NCBI GenBank assembly: GCA_947625905.1
Contig: CANQQJ010000013.1
Span: forward strand, 1-64,000
Length of the DNA: 64,000 nucleotides
Direction: 5' to 3'
Source of the DNA: an uncultured Clostridia bacterium
GTDB lineage: Bacteria > Bacillota > Clostridia > Monoglobales > Monoglobaceae
A program made the translations under genes and the position numbers. Shown piece by piece: positions 50,214-61,300 of the stretch (position 1 is the first letter of the stretch; every line of letters begins with the position of its first letter). A model generated the notes under the pieces. That model saw only the letters and a list, made by a program, of their open reading frames with translations. It was not told the DNA's origin and made no database searches.

Positions 50214-51564
50214 ACGGTCTTATTCTGCCTATATCTCTCGGGAAGGCGGTGACTGTTCTGATATTGTCGCAGCCGAGCAGTTTCATGGCGAGACGCTCGA
50301 GTCCTATACCCAGACCGCCGTGGGGCGGCATGCCGTACTTGTGCATCATCAGGAAATCGCTGAATTCCTCGGCATCCATGCCGCGAGCATTGATCTTGTC
50401 AAGCTGCGTTTGATAATCATGAATCCTCTGGCCACCGGTCGTCACCTCAGCGCCGTTTAGAAGCAGGTCAAAGCTCAATGTGTACTTGGGATCCTCGGGG
50501 TCGTCCATCGCGTAGAACGGACGCTTCTTTGAGGGATAATGGGTCACAAAAACGAGAGGCGAGCCGTATTTCTTCATGCAGTACTCACCGATAAGACGCT
50601 CCTCCTCGGGGTCAAGATCATTGGGATTCCTGAATTCTCTGTTATATTCTTTGGCGATTATCTCCTTGATCTCCATGAACTTGACCACAGGGATCTCGAC
50701 ATCAGTGATATCGGGAAGCTCAACGCCCAAAATATCAAGCTCATGCGCGTATTCCACGCGCAGATATTTATACATATATTTCATGAATCTCGCCTCAACG
50801 GCCATAACATCCTCAAACGAGTCAATAAATCCCATCTCGAGGTCAAGACCCTCAAACTCGTTGATGTGGCGGCTGGTGCTGTGCTTTTCGGCTCTGAACA
50901 CGGGAGCGACCGTGAAAACCTTTTTAAACACGCCGACCATTATCTGCTTATACATCTGGGGGCTCTGGTTGAGCAGGGCCTTGTCGCCGAAATAATCGAC
51001 CTCAAACATATCCGCGCCGCCCTCGGCACCGGCCGAAACGATTTTCGGCGGCACAAATTCTGTAAATCCCTCGCTGTGCAGGAAGGTTCGGAACGAATTT
51101 ATAATACCGTCAACGATCTTTATCGCGGCGCGTTCTCTGGGATTTCTCAAAGACGCGGGTCTGTAATCAAGCTTGATATCAACGTTGCATTTGAGTTTGC
51201 CCTTGTTTATGGTAACCGGCAGAGGCGCCGCCGCGCTTGACAATATTTTGATTTCTGTTATATGGATCTCAAAACCGAGAGCGCTGCGCTTATCCTCAAC
51301 AAGCGTGCCTTTTAGGCGCACGCTGTCCTCCTCGCGGAATTTATTGATCGGCAGATAACCCTCGCGAGGCTCATACACGCACTGAACAAGATTTCTGCGC
51401 GTTCTCAAAACGAAAAACGCGAACGACTTCATTGCGCGGATACGATGGATCATACCCTCGATCTCAACGGTGTCACCGTTTTTGATCCCGCCTTTTTCGA
51501 AGTCATCGATAACGGTTTCAATATCATACTTGCCCGTGTAACGGGTCAAATCAAGAATTTGCAT
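50212..51564 (-). CDS. aspS: Aspartyl-tRNA synthetase, short archaeal/eukaryal-type (possibly nondiscriminating)
   Basis: 450 aa; class II motifs FRAEKHSTSRHINEFEGLDLEMGF and GGLGIGLERLAM; too short to contain the bacterial GAD insertion. Confidence 0.9.
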   Translation of the reverse strand: MQILDLTRYTGKYDIETVIDDFEKGGIKNGDTVEIEGMIHRIRAMKSFAFFVLRTRRNLVQCVYEPREGYLPINKFREEDSVRLKGTLVEDKRSALGFEIHITEIKILSSAAAPLPVTINKGKLKCNVDIKLDYRPASLRNPRERAAIKIVDGIINSFRTFLHSEGFTEFVPPKIVSAGAEGGADMFEVDYFGDKALLNQSPQMYKQIMVGVFKKVFTVAPVFRAEKHSTSRHINEFEGLDLEMGFIDSFEDVMAVEARFMKYMYKYLRVEYAHELDILGVELPDITDVEIPVVKFMEIKEIIAKEYNREFRNPNDLDPEEERLIGEYCMKKYGSPLVFVTHYPSKKRPFYAMDDPEDPKYTLSFDLLLNGAEVTTGGQRIHDYQTQLDKINARGMDAEEFSDFLMMHKYGMPPHGGLGIGLERLAMKLLGCDNIRTVTAFPRDIGRIRP

Positions 51565-51637
51565 AAAATATAACTACCTTTCTGCTAATCTGCTAATAAT
51601 TTGCGCTTTTCGGCAATGATCTTCATTGCCGAATTTA

Positions 51638-51985
51638 TCAAAACAGGCCGGGAATATTCATTCCGCCGGTAAGACTGCTCATTTGAGACTCGCTGTCTTT
51701 CTCGGCTTTTCTCATCGCCTCATTGACGGCCGCCACGATCAGATCCTGAAGCATCTCAACATCGTCGGGATCAACAACTTCTTCTTGTATCACAATGTCA
51801 AGAAGCTCCTTTTTGCCGTTCACGGTGGCGGAAACCGCGCCGCCGCCCGCGTCCGCGGTAAACGTTTTGGTCTCCATCTCCTCCTGCATCTTTATCATTT
51901 GCTCCTGCATTTTTTGGGCCTGCTTTATCATCTGGTTCATGTTGCCCATGCCGCCGCCCATTCCTCGGGGAAATCCTTTAGCCAT
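51638..51985 (-). CDS. YbaB/EbfC nucleoid-associated protein
   Basis: [58 protein letters not shown]. Confidence 0.93.
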   Translation of the reverse strand: MAKGFPRGMGGGMGNMNQMIKQAQKMQEQMIKMQEEMETKTFTADAGGGAVSATVNGKKELLDIVIQEEVVDPDDVEMLQDLIVAAVNEAMRKAEKDSESQMSSLTGGMNIPGLF

Positions 51986-51988
51986 TTT

Positions 51989-53593
51989 CTACTCTCCTTT
52001 TACTTTAATTATATCTCCGTAGATCTCTCTTTTATTAACTATATCCATTATTGAGGCAGCGGGCTTATCCGCGCTTTCCTCATCGCCGTACGTGACCTTC
52101 GCGATAAGCCGCTCTCCCGAAATGTTCGAAAACAACTCGGACAAATACTCAAGACCGTTTACAGTCGCGACAGTTTTATACGCGTACTCGGTGGCCACCT
52201 TGACGGTTATGACATTATCGCGCTTTGTAACAACGGATTTGTGAAGACACATAAACAGCTTTTTGCTGCTTTTTTTGACCGCGTCCATAACCTCCGGCCA
52301 TAGGCTCCATTCGTCAGCGGCCGCGGTACGCGGCGCCTCGGACCGAGCTGCCGGCGCTTTGGCGGCTCGGGGCTTTTCGGTATTATCGGCATTGCTCAAC
52401 GCGACCGGATTCGACGGCGGCACAGCGCCTCCGATCCTTACGGTGTTCTCGAGCTTGTCTATTCTGGCCGAAAGCGCCTCGAACTCGTTGCTGTATTCGG
52501 GCTTGATCAGCTTGATCAAAGCGATCTCGGCAGCGATCTTGGGCGAGGACATCGATTTCGCTCTGCCGTGGTACTCGCTCATAACAGTAATGCCGTATAT
52601 CAGTCTTTCGGGCGAAAACAGCCGCGATTGATTTTTATATTTTTCTATAAGCTCAGGCGGTTTTTCAAGTATGCCCTCAAGGATCTTTGTGTCATCACAC
52701 TCGGAGCAAAGCAGCAGCGAGCGAAGATGGTCTATAAAGTCCTCAAAAAATGTCAAGGGGTCGCTGCCCGAATCTATAACAGCGTCAAGCTCGGAAACAG
52801 CGGCCGCCGTATTGCCTCCGGCCGCTTTCTCGACTATCGAAAACAACGTCTGCTCGGGCGCTGTTCCGACTATTTCGGAGACATCGGCGCGCCTGAGCTC
52901 ACCCTCAAACGACGAGCATCTGTCAAGTATGCTCAAAGCGTCGCGCATGGAGCCGTCTCCCAGTTCGGCGATAAGCTCCAGCGCGTCCTCTGTCGCGCTT
53001 ATATTCTCTGCCGCGGCTATTTTTTTAAGCCGCGCCGCGATCGTGTCCGCGCTTATTCTCTTAAAGTCATAACGCTGACAGCGTGACAATATCGTCTGAG
53101 GTATTTTATGAGGCTCGGTGGTGGCAAGTATAAACAGGGCATGCTCGGGCGGCTCCTCAAGCGTTTTGAGAAGCGCGTTAAACGCCGGTATCGTGAGCAT
53201 GTGCACCTCATCGATAATATATACCTTATAACGGCAGCCCGCAGGAGTGTATATGACCTCTTCGCGCAGGTTTCTTATTGCGTCAACGCCGTTATTGCTG
53301 GCGGCGTCCATTTCGTAGACATCCATCACTCTGCCGTCAAGAATAGCGCGGCAGGTGGCGCACTCGTTGCATGGCTCGCCGTTTATCGGCTCCTCGCAGT
53401 TGACGGCTCGAGCGAATATTTTCGCCGTAGATGTTTTTCCTGTTCCGCGAGTGCCGCAGAAAAGATAGGCGTGTCCCACCTTTCCCGATGACAGCTCATT
53501 TCTGAGAGTGGTCGTGATATGCTCCTGACCAACCACGTCGTCAAAGGTCATGGGGCGCCACTTTCTGTAAAGCGCTTGATATTTTGCCGCCAT
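51989..53593 (-). CDS. dnaX: DNA polymerase III subunit gamma/tau
   Basis: YRKWRPMTFDDVVGQEHITTTLRNELSSGKVGHAYLFCGTRGTGKTSTAKIFARAVNC. Confidence 0.95.
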   Translation of the reverse strand: MAAKYQALYRKWRPMTFDDVVGQEHITTTLRNELSSGKVGHAYLFCGTRGTGKTSTAKIFARAVNCEEPINGEPCNECATCRAILDGRVMDVYEMDAASNNGVDAIRNLREEVIYTPAGCRYKVYIIDEVHMLTIPAFNALLKTLEEPPEHALFILATTEPHKIPQTILSRCQRYDFKRISADTIAARLKKIAAAENISATEDALELIAELGDGSMRDALSILDRCSSFEGELRRADVSEIVGTAPEQTLFSIVEKAAGGNTAAAVSELDAVIDSGSDPLTFFEDFIDHLRSLLLCSECDDTKILEGILEKPPELIEKYKNQSRLFSPERLIYGITVMSEYHGRAKSMSSPKIAAEIALIKLIKPEYSNEFEALSARIDKLENTVRIGGAVPPSNPVALSNADNTEKPRAAKAPAARSEAPRTAAADEWSLWPEVMDAVKKSSKKLFMCLHKSVVTKRDNVITVKVATEYAYKTVATVNGLEYLSELFSNISGERLIAKVTYGDEESADKPAASIMDIVNKREIYGDIIKVKGE

Positions 53594-53629
53594 AAGCCTT
53601 CACCTCTTTTGGAAATTTCAATAAAAAAG

Positions 53630-53888
53630 TCATGCGCTTGCGTTCGAAACAGCCTTACAAGCGTTACTCACACAGTTAGCTCGGATTTAGCACCCTCACG
53701 GCACATCGGAATAACTGCTTATCGCTGCTGCGTTCCCGCCCTGACGAGGTTCACAGGTTCCGATTGCGTAAGACCAAACCGTCAACACCACTTATGCGAG
53801 GCAGACCAAACAAGGATATCCCTCAAAAGCAAGTTTTCATCCCCTCTGTAGCGGATTGAGGGTTACAAGGCACCGCTAACGCCCCAAT
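53630..53888 (-). ncRNA. ffs: Signal recognition particle RNA, large bacterial type
   Basis: Minus strand GTTAGCGGTGCCTTGTAACCC...GTCTGCCTCGCATAAGTGGTGTTGACGGTTTGGTC...GAACCTCGTCAGGGCGGGAACGCAGCAGCGATAAGC; GGAA tetraloop; adjacent to dnaX. Ends approximate. Confidence 0.88.
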
Positions 53889-53951
53889 TTAACATGACTT
53901 ACATATTTTATCACAAAACGGTATTCGGGTCAATACCCAATTTGAATTTTT

Positions 53952-55304
53952 TTAAATTGTTATATTGACCCACTTTCCCGCCTTGAAGCGGATGACCGCG
54001 AATATGTATCTCGCAACTTGGTCCCCTATGACGCCCATCCAGATGCCTGCTATGCCCATACCGAAGGTATAGCCGAACAAATATGAGACCGCCGTTCTTA
54101 TGATAGTTACGCTTATCGTTGAGGCTACAGCGGTGTAGAGCGTGTCGCCCGCGCCGCGCAGACAGCCCATATAAATAACCTGGCGTATCTGGAACAGCAC
54201 CACGATTATTATAATGCGCATTATGCTGACGCCGATTTTAACTATCTCGGGCTCGCTGAAGAACAAGCGCATTAAAAGTCCGCCGCCGAAGAAATAAACC
54301 ACGGCCAGCACAACAGAGATCACTCCGCCGAGCATCTGGCAGGCCGAGCCGTACTCCTTCGCCCTGTCGGGCTTGTTCTCGCCGAGACTTCTGCCGATCA
54401 GCGCGACCGCAGCGGCCTGCAGACCGTCTCCGAACGAGAACGACAATCCCATTATGTTCATGCCGACCTGGTGAGCGGCCATCGCGGCCGTGCCCTGATC
54501 CGCCGCCATTATCGCGGTCATCATAAATCCGACGCGCATGAGCATCTGTTCAAAGAACACGCTGTAGCCGACTCGCACAAGGCTCTTGAAAGCTCTGATC
54601 GTCGGGCGGATCTTTTTCTTGATTATAAACAAAATATTAAGAAAACTGCCGGGCCTGCTGATCGACAAAACGCTCATGATAGCCGCAACGACCGTGCCGA
54701 GCACCGTAGCGAGCGCCGCGCCCTTGATGCCGAGCGCGGGGAACCCGAAATGTCCGTTTATCAATAAATAATTAAAAATAATATTTATCGTGTTTGATGT
54801 GATGTTTGTGCGCATGGTTATCTTTGTGTTGCCGGCGCCGCGCTGGGCCGAGTTGATACCCATCTGCACGCAATTAAACACCATGCCGCCCATAATGATC
54901 CGGTAATATATAACAGCGCTGTCGTGAGTCTCGGGCAGTGAGCCGCACAGGTCCATAATTTGCGGAGCGAAGATCACAAGACCCGTGCTCAGTATCGCCG
55001 CCAGGATCAGTATCATAACTATCGCGGTGAACAAGATAGAGTTGGCGTCCTCTCTGCGCTTTTCGCCGAATCTTCTGGCTACAAGGGCCGAAACCGCGAC
55101 ATTCATCGCGAGAAACACAGCCAGACCCAAAAACTTGGGCTGCGTGGTGAGGCCGACCGCCGCGACCGCGTCGGCTCCCAAAGAGCTGACCATCAGAGAA
55201 TCCACAAGTCCCGCGAAGGCCACAAAAAACGATTCAACAATAGCCGGGACCGCTATTTTAAGGGATTCCGCTATCGTTTCTTTTTTGTAATTAAAAAATT
55301 TCAA
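53952..55304 (-). CDS. MATE-family efflux transporter
   Basis: IAVPAIVESFFVAFAGLVDSLMVSSLGADAVAAVGLTTQP; 12-TM pattern. Confidence 0.92.
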   Translation of the reverse strand: MKFFNYKKETIAESLKIAVPAIVESFFVAFAGLVDSLMVSSLGADAVAAVGLTTQPKFLGLAVFLAMNVAVSALVARRFGEKRREDANSILFTAIVMILILAAILSTGLVIFAPQIMDLCGSLPETHDSAVIYYRIIMGGMVFNCVQMGINSAQRGAGNTKITMRTNITSNTINIIFNYLLINGHFGFPALGIKGAALATVLGTVVAAIMSVLSISRPGSFLNILFIIKKKIRPTIRAFKSLVRVGYSVFFEQMLMRVGFMMTAIMAADQGTAAMAAHQVGMNIMGLSFSFGDGLQAAAVALIGRSLGENKPDRAKEYGSACQMLGGVISVVLAVVYFFGGGLLMRLFFSEPEIVKIGVSIMRIIIIVVLFQIRQVIYMGCLRGAGDTLYTAVASTISVTIIRTAVSYLFGYTFGMGIAGIWMGVIGDQVARYIFAVIRFKAGKWVNITI

Positions 55305-55338
55305 GACCGAAATTCATCTCTTTTCAATAAAATTAAGA

Positions 55339-55689
55339 TTATTTAAGCTCCTCCCAAGAGTCGGCTTTGAATCCGACCAAAACCTTATCATCCGAAACAG
55401 CTATCGGGCGCTTTACCAGCATACCGTCGGCCGCCAAAAGCCTAAGCTGCTCCTCCTCCGTCATGTCGGGCAGCTTATCTTTAAGCTGCATCGAGCGGTA
55501 GAGCATTCCGCTTGTGTTGAAAAACTTTTTAAGCGGCAGCCCGCTTGCTTCATGCCACTTTTTAAGCTCGTCATATGAAGGATTCTCGGATTTTATATCC
55601 CGAATCTCATAGTCGATCCCGTTGTCGTCAAGAAACTTTTGCGCCTTTTTGCATGTGGTGCATTTGGGATAACAAACAAATTTTATCAT
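55339..55689 (-). CDS. ArsC/Spx-family thioredoxin-fold protein
   Basis: MIKFVCYPKCTTCKKAQKFLDDNGIDYEIRDIKSENPS...LVKRPIAV. Confidence 0.9.
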   Translation of the reverse strand: MIKFVCYPKCTTCKKAQKFLDDNGIDYEIRDIKSENPSYDELKKWHEASGLPLKKFFNTSGMLYRSMQLKDKLPDMTEEEQLRLLAADGMLVKRPIAVSDDKVLVGFKADSWEELK

Positions 55690-55759
55690 ATCTTTTCATC
55701 CTCCTTGTAATCATATAAAAATATTATACCACAAAAAAACTATAACGTCAAATTAAAAA

Positions 55760-55777
55760 CCGGGCCGCAAGGCCCGG
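55760..55777 (-). terminator. Intrinsic terminator after nrdD
   Basis: Minus strand CCGGGCC-TTGC-GGCCCGG then TTTTTAATTT. Confidence 0.8.
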
Positions 55778-55794
55778 CATAATAACTTTTATGT

Positions 55795-58155
55795 CTAATC
55801 CTCGTGAGAGCAGCAGCCTCCGACGTGCATATGCTTTACGCGGTCGCGGACTTCAGCTTTCTTGGCGTCGTTGAAACGGTCGAGCGTGCCTGCCAGATAT
55901 CCGGTTACGCGGCGGATCCTCTCTATTCCGATAACCTCGCCGTCCTCTCCGGTCTCCACGGCTTTTCTGCCGCAGCCCGGGCACTCGTCGTTTATGATAC
56001 CGGTGTAGCCGCAGACCGGATCGCGGTCGACCGGATGGTTGATGCTGCCGTAGCCGACGCCGCATTCCTTCATGTATCTGATAACGCTTTCAAACGCCTC
56101 AAGGTTGGTTGTCGGGTCGCCGTCAAGCTCGATATACGAAATATGTCCGCCGTTTGTCAGCGCGTGATAGGGAGCCTCAAGCTCGATCTTCTCATAGGCG
56201 CTGATCGGATAGTAGACGGGAATGTGGAACGAGTTGGTGTAATACTCCCTGTCGGTCACTCCGGGAATGCTGCCGAATATCTTTCTGTCTATCTTCACGA
56301 ATCTGCCCGAAAGACCCTCGGCGGGCGTGGCTATAAGCGAGAAGTTCATGCCGTATTGCTCTGTCGCCTCGTCCATGCGCTTTCTCATATGTCCGACGAT
56401 CTCAAGACCGAGATTCTGAGAAACCCGCGACTCACCGTGATGCTCGCCCGTAAGAGCCTTTAAGCACTCGGCGAGGCCGATAAATCCCGCCGTAAGCGTG
56501 CCGTGCTTTAAAACCCCTCCGACCTTGTCGTTTTCCTTAAGCTTGTCGGAATCAAGCCAGATGCCTTGACCCATAAGGAAGGGATAGTTTTTGACCGTCT
56601 TTTCCGCCTGGACCTTGTAGCGCGCCAAAAGCTGCTCGATGACCAGATCTATTTTGCGGTCAAGCTCGTCAAAGAACCAATCAATGTCGCCCTTTGCCTT
56701 GATCGCGATCCTGGGCAGATTGATCGAGGTAAAGCTAAGATTACCGCGGCCGTATGTTATCTCTCTGGATTTGTCATATGAATTTGCGACGACTCTTGTC
56801 CTGCATCCCATATATGTCGCCTCGGTCTCGGGGCGTCCCTCAACGTAATACTGCTTGTTAAACGGCGCGTCGAGGAAACTGAAATTGGGAAACAGACGCT
56901 TTGCCGAAACTTTGCACGCAAGCTTGAACAAATCGTAGTTCCTATCCTCCTTGTTATAGTTCACGCCCTCTTTGACTTTGAAGATGTGTATCGGGAAGAT
57001 GGGCGTTTCGCCGTTGCCGAGGCCGCGCTCTTCAGCAATCAGCAGATTGCGCATGACCATTCTGCCCTCGTCGGATGTGTCGGTTCCGTAGTTTATCGAG
57101 CTGAACGGGATCTGAGCGCCGGCTCTTGAGTGCATGGTGTTCAGATTATGGATAAGCGCTTCCATAGCCTGGAACGTGGCGCGGTCGGTTTCCTTCTCGG
57201 AATTCTTGGTTATAAAGCGCACTGCGCGAGAAGCGTCCTTATCACTCATAACGCGGGTGAGCTTGGTCTTGAGCGCCTCCAAAAACTCGGGCGCATTGGA
57301 CAGCTTCGGCTCCTCGCCCGTCTCGTCGCGCAACTCGGATATGATCTGCATGGCCGTGTCCCGGGGCTCGTCTATGCCGCCCATCAGCGTCAGCACCGCC
57401 GACAAATTCTTGGTAAACTTTTTCTTATATGTCTTGGCAACTCCGGGCGCCATCGCGTAATCAAAATTAGGTATGCTCTGTCCGCCGTGCTGATCGTTTT
57501 GATTCGACTGGATGGCTATGCAGCAGAGAGCCGAATAACTGGCTATGTCGTTGGGCTCGCGCAGAAATCCGTGACCCGTGGAAAAACCGCCCTTAAAGAG
57601 CTTCACAAGGTCAATCTGGCAGCAGGTGGTGGTCAGCGTCAGAAAATCCAGGTCGTGGATATGTATGTCGCCGTCCTTGTGCGCCTTGGCGTGGCGCGGA
57701 TCAAGGATAAACATGTCATAGAAACACTTGGCGCCCTCACTGCCGTAGCGCAGCATTGTGCCCATCGCGGTGTCGCCGTCAATATTGGCGTTTTCGCGCT
57801 TGACGTCATTGTCTTTCGCCGCCTTGAACGTCAGATCCTCATAGACGCGCATAAGCTGAGTGTTCATCTCGCGCACTCTGCTTCTTTGTGCGCGATAGAG
57901 AATAAATTCCTTAGCCGTCCTGGTGTGGCCGTTTTCAACCAAAATTTTCTCGACCGCGTCCTGTATCTCCTCAACGCCGGGTTTTGAAAGGCCCAAGCCG
58001 TTTTCGACATAATCAACAACCTGATCGGCAAGCTCAAGAGCCGTGCCGCGGTCGCTTCCGCCCAGAGCCTCGGCCGCTTTGAATATGGCGTTTGATATTT
58101 TTGTAATATCAAAATCCGCCTCTCTGCCGTCTCTTTTAACTATTGTCTTGATCAT
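55795..58155 (-). CDS. nrdD: Anaerobic ribonucleoside-triphosphate reductase
   Basis: N-terminal ATP-cone MIKTIVKRDGREADFDITKISNAIFKAAEAL; CxxC...CPGCGR zinc motif; glycyl-radical RRVTGYLAGTLDRFNDAK. ATG at 58155 after AGGAGG. Confidence 0.95.
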   Translation of the reverse strand: MIKTIVKRDGREADFDITKISNAIFKAAEALGGSDRGTALELADQVVDYVENGLGLSKPGVEEIQDAVEKILVENGHTRTAKEFILYRAQRSRVREMNTQLMRVYEDLTFKAAKDNDVKRENANIDGDTAMGTMLRYGSEGAKCFYDMFILDPRHAKAHKDGDIHIHDLDFLTLTTTCCQIDLVKLFKGGFSTGHGFLREPNDIASYSALCCIAIQSNQNDQHGGQSIPNFDYAMAPGVAKTYKKKFTKNLSAVLTLMGGIDEPRDTAMQIISELRDETGEEPKLSNAPEFLEALKTKLTRVMSDKDASRAVRFITKNSEKETDRATFQAMEALIHNLNTMHSRAGAQIPFSSINYGTDTSDEGRMVMRNLLIAEERGLGNGETPIFPIHIFKVKEGVNYNKEDRNYDLFKLACKVSAKRLFPNFSFLDAPFNKQYYVEGRPETEATYMGCRTRVVANSYDKSREITYGRGNLSFTSINLPRIAIKAKGDIDWFFDELDRKIDLVIEQLLARYKVQAEKTVKNYPFLMGQGIWLDSDKLKENDKVGGVLKHGTLTAGFIGLAECLKALTGEHHGESRVSQNLGLEIVGHMRKRMDEATEQYGMNFSLIATPAEGLSGRFVKIDRKIFGSIPGVTDREYYTNSFHIPVYYPISAYEKIELEAPYHALTNGGHISYIELDGDPTTNLEAFESVIRYMKECGVGYGSINHPVDRDPVCGYTGIINDECPGCGRKAVETGEDGEVIGIERIRRVTGYLAGTLDRFNDAKKAEVRDRVKHMHVGGCCSHED

Positions 58156-58179
58156 TTTAAAACCTCCTGTATTTTTAAA

Positions 58180-58195
58180 CCACAAGATGTAGTGG
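58180..58195. promoter_or_regulatory. NrdR-box-like palindrome upstream of nrdD
   Basis: CCACAAGATGTAGTGG, similar to the NrdR pattern aCACwATATAtwGTGt; possible weaker second half-site near 58215-58230. Confidence 0.5.
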
Positions 58196-58289
58196 TTAAA
58201 TTTGTAAATTCGCAACACATATAGTATAGCACGTTTTTTTCTTATGTCAAGCACTAATTTAAAATTGAAACAATTTTGTAATATTTATA

Positions 58290-58318
58290 TTGACAAATAA
58301 AATAATATGTGTTAAAAT
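58290..58318 (+). promoter_or_regulatory. Promoter of A2M-like gene
   Basis: TTGACA - 17 bp - TGt-TAAAAT. Confidence 0.7.
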
Positions 58319-58353
58319 AATTACATCATTAATTTTTTAAGGAGGATGTTTAT

Positions 58354-61300
58354 ATGAAAACACGAATTACTTCGATCATCATTGTTCTTATGGTGCTGCT
58401 GAGCGTATGCGCTCCCGCGTCCGCCGCTGACTACAGCCGCGGCGGTTACAGCCTGACTCCCGTTTCATACGACGGAACAGGCGTTATGCCCGACAGTCTT
58501 TATATCCTGTCGGGAGCTTCGGAGGCGCCTCGAATCACGATCAACGACACTATTTCCGCAACGGTAACGCCAAACGGTGACGGGACCTTCACGGTGGCGC
58601 CCGACGCGCCTCTCGGTTACAACAAGCTTTACACGTTTAAGCTGATGGGAGACGACCCTGTCACATGGACGTTTCAGACGGCAGAAAAATTTCGCGTTGA
58701 AAAAACGCTCCCCGGAGACTACGCATCCGATGTTCCGATCAACTCCGGGATCGAGATCACTTTTTCTCACGGCGACATTGATTTTGAAAGCGTGAAAAAC
58801 AGCTTTTCTATCAAGCCGCGCGTTGACGGAAAATGGGAGCTTCATGACAAGACCGCGGTCTTTGTGCCCGAAAAGCCTTTTTATCATGACACCGAATACA
58901 CCGTCGTTATCTCGGGCGGCGCGACCCGCACAAACGGCGAAACTTTGGGCGAAAGCTGCAGATTTTCTTTTACGACCGTGAAAGAAAAAACGGATGAACC
59001 CGAACCCAAAACGTATTTTTATGTTCAAAACGACCTCGTTGAGACCTCGACCTCGTTTCCGCCGATGATCGCCGTCAGCGCGTACGCGGAGGATAAAACC
59101 GAAGCGGAGGCCGATATCAACGTATACCGCCTTGACGCCGCAGATGTTGAGGATCACTATCTCGGCGACATAACGCTCAAGCAGCTCGGCGAGAAACGCG
59201 GAAGCGAGATCATGAGCTTCGGACGCACGCTGAAACTCGCCGAGGAAAACGGCTTTAAAACTCAATATATCGAGTTCCCCGACGCGCTTGAAAACGGATT
59301 TTATATGGCGGAGATCACCCTCGAGGACCAAACGGAATACGTGATCATCCAGTCTACAGACATAGGCGCCTATATCATGAAGGACAATGACAAATTTTTG
59401 ATCTGGACAAACAACATGAGCACAGGCGAGCCTCTTGAAGGAGTGAAGTTCAGCACAAGGGGCAGCAGCGGGATATCCGACTCAAACGGCATAGCATACG
59501 TCGACGCGCCCGAGATCGAGGCTTACGAAGACGCCGTGTTCACCGCGGAAAAAGACGGGAAGACCGCGGTTTTCGGGTTCTATGACCGAGACGCGGGCCG
59601 CCGCAAATACTTTACCGCAATGGAGTTTGACCGCACACTGTACAAGCCTGACGACACGCTGAATTTCTGGGGAGCGGCAAAACCGACGGACGACTCCGCG
59701 CCGCCGACCGATCTGACCGCCGAGATTTACCTAAGCCGAAGATATTACACAAACGGCGGAAACGTCACAACTCCGGTGTCCGTGTCCCGCGTTGAGTGCG
59801 AGGACGGCGTGTTCAGCGGCACCGTTAAGCTGCCCGGTTTGGATGCGGGAAGCTACGCGCTCGACATCAAAAACGGCGAGGAAAACATAATTAGCAAATA
59901 TTTCACGGTCGAGGAATACGTCAAGCCCGACTATAATATCAGTCTGACGCCCGACAAGCGCGCGATCTTTTACGGCGACACGATCAACTACAAGATCAAG
60001 ACCGAATTCTTTGACGGAACTCCGCTTTCCGACCTCTCGGTAGATTTCAAAAGCGGCCGCGTGTCCTTTAAGGATGTCTCAGAAACGCTGTTTACCGATT
60101 CAAACGGCGAGGCGCAGATCAGCGTTACGCCGACTCTTGAGGACGGCGAGTGGAAATATTCATACGATCCGCCGTTTGGCCCCGGAATATTCGCCAAGCT
60201 TCCGGAGATCGGAGACATCTCGGCCTCGGCGGTGACCACCGTGCTGATGAACGACGTTAAAATTAAGATCGACAGTGAGTTTAAAGACGGCAGCAGCAAC
60301 ATAAAGCTGCACTCGGATCTGCTGACGGTCGACAAAGTCAACTCTCAAACCGAAAGCTGTATAAGGAGCAAAGATTATATTCTCGGCCCTGACGCAGGCA
60401 GGACACTAAGCGCTGTCATCAACTATAATTACTACGAGGCAACGCAGTACGACACCGGGTATAATTATATCACCAAGCGCTCATATCCCATATATCATTA
60501 CGAACACAAGACCGAAAAAGCCGCGGAGTTTTCTGTTACGACAAACGAAAACGGCGACGCGGAATACTCGTTCACGCCTCCCGCGGACGACAAAAACGGT
60601 TACTACAGTATTGATGTCACCTGCGCGGACACTGCGGGAAGAGAATACAAGAACCTTAATAACCATATTAACACAAAGAAATACAACACCTATATCTCCG
60701 ATAATTACAGCGTTGAAAAATACAAAATAGACTGCGACAAGGAGCTTTACGACATAGGCGAAAACGCCGTGTTTACAGTGACAAAGGGCGCGGAGCCGGT
60801 CGACGGCAGGTACCTCTACGTGAAAGACAACAACGGGATAAAAGAAGCCGCCGTGACGGACAGCAGCGTTTATGCAACAACATTTGACGCGGCGCCCTCG
60901 ATATTTGTAAGCGCCGTTCGGTTTGACCCTCAATCAGGCTACAAATATATAGGCGTATCCGAAGCAGAATACGACATCGAAAAAAGCCGCCTGAGCTTTG
61001 AGATAACGACCGATAAAGATGAATATGCACCGGGCGATAACTGCGAGATCACAGTCAGAGCGACCGACCAAAGCGGAGCGGCGGCCGCCGCCGACGTAAA
61101 TATAAGCCTCGTCGACGAGGCGCTGTTTAAGCTCAGGGACTACGAGGCGGATACGCTCGAGCAGCTCTACGGTGACTTTTACTCCACGGTTGACCAAGTT
61201 TATCGCTCTCACAAAATGCTCGAATATGCTGCCGAGACCATTCAGGAGACGGTAAGCTTTGCCACGGGAGGCGGCGGCTTTGCCCCAAATGCCGCGGCCG

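Noticed and set aside
58215-58230. Second NrdR box
   Set aside because: Poor 3' half-site and about 35-bp spacing from the first box; kept only as a remark.
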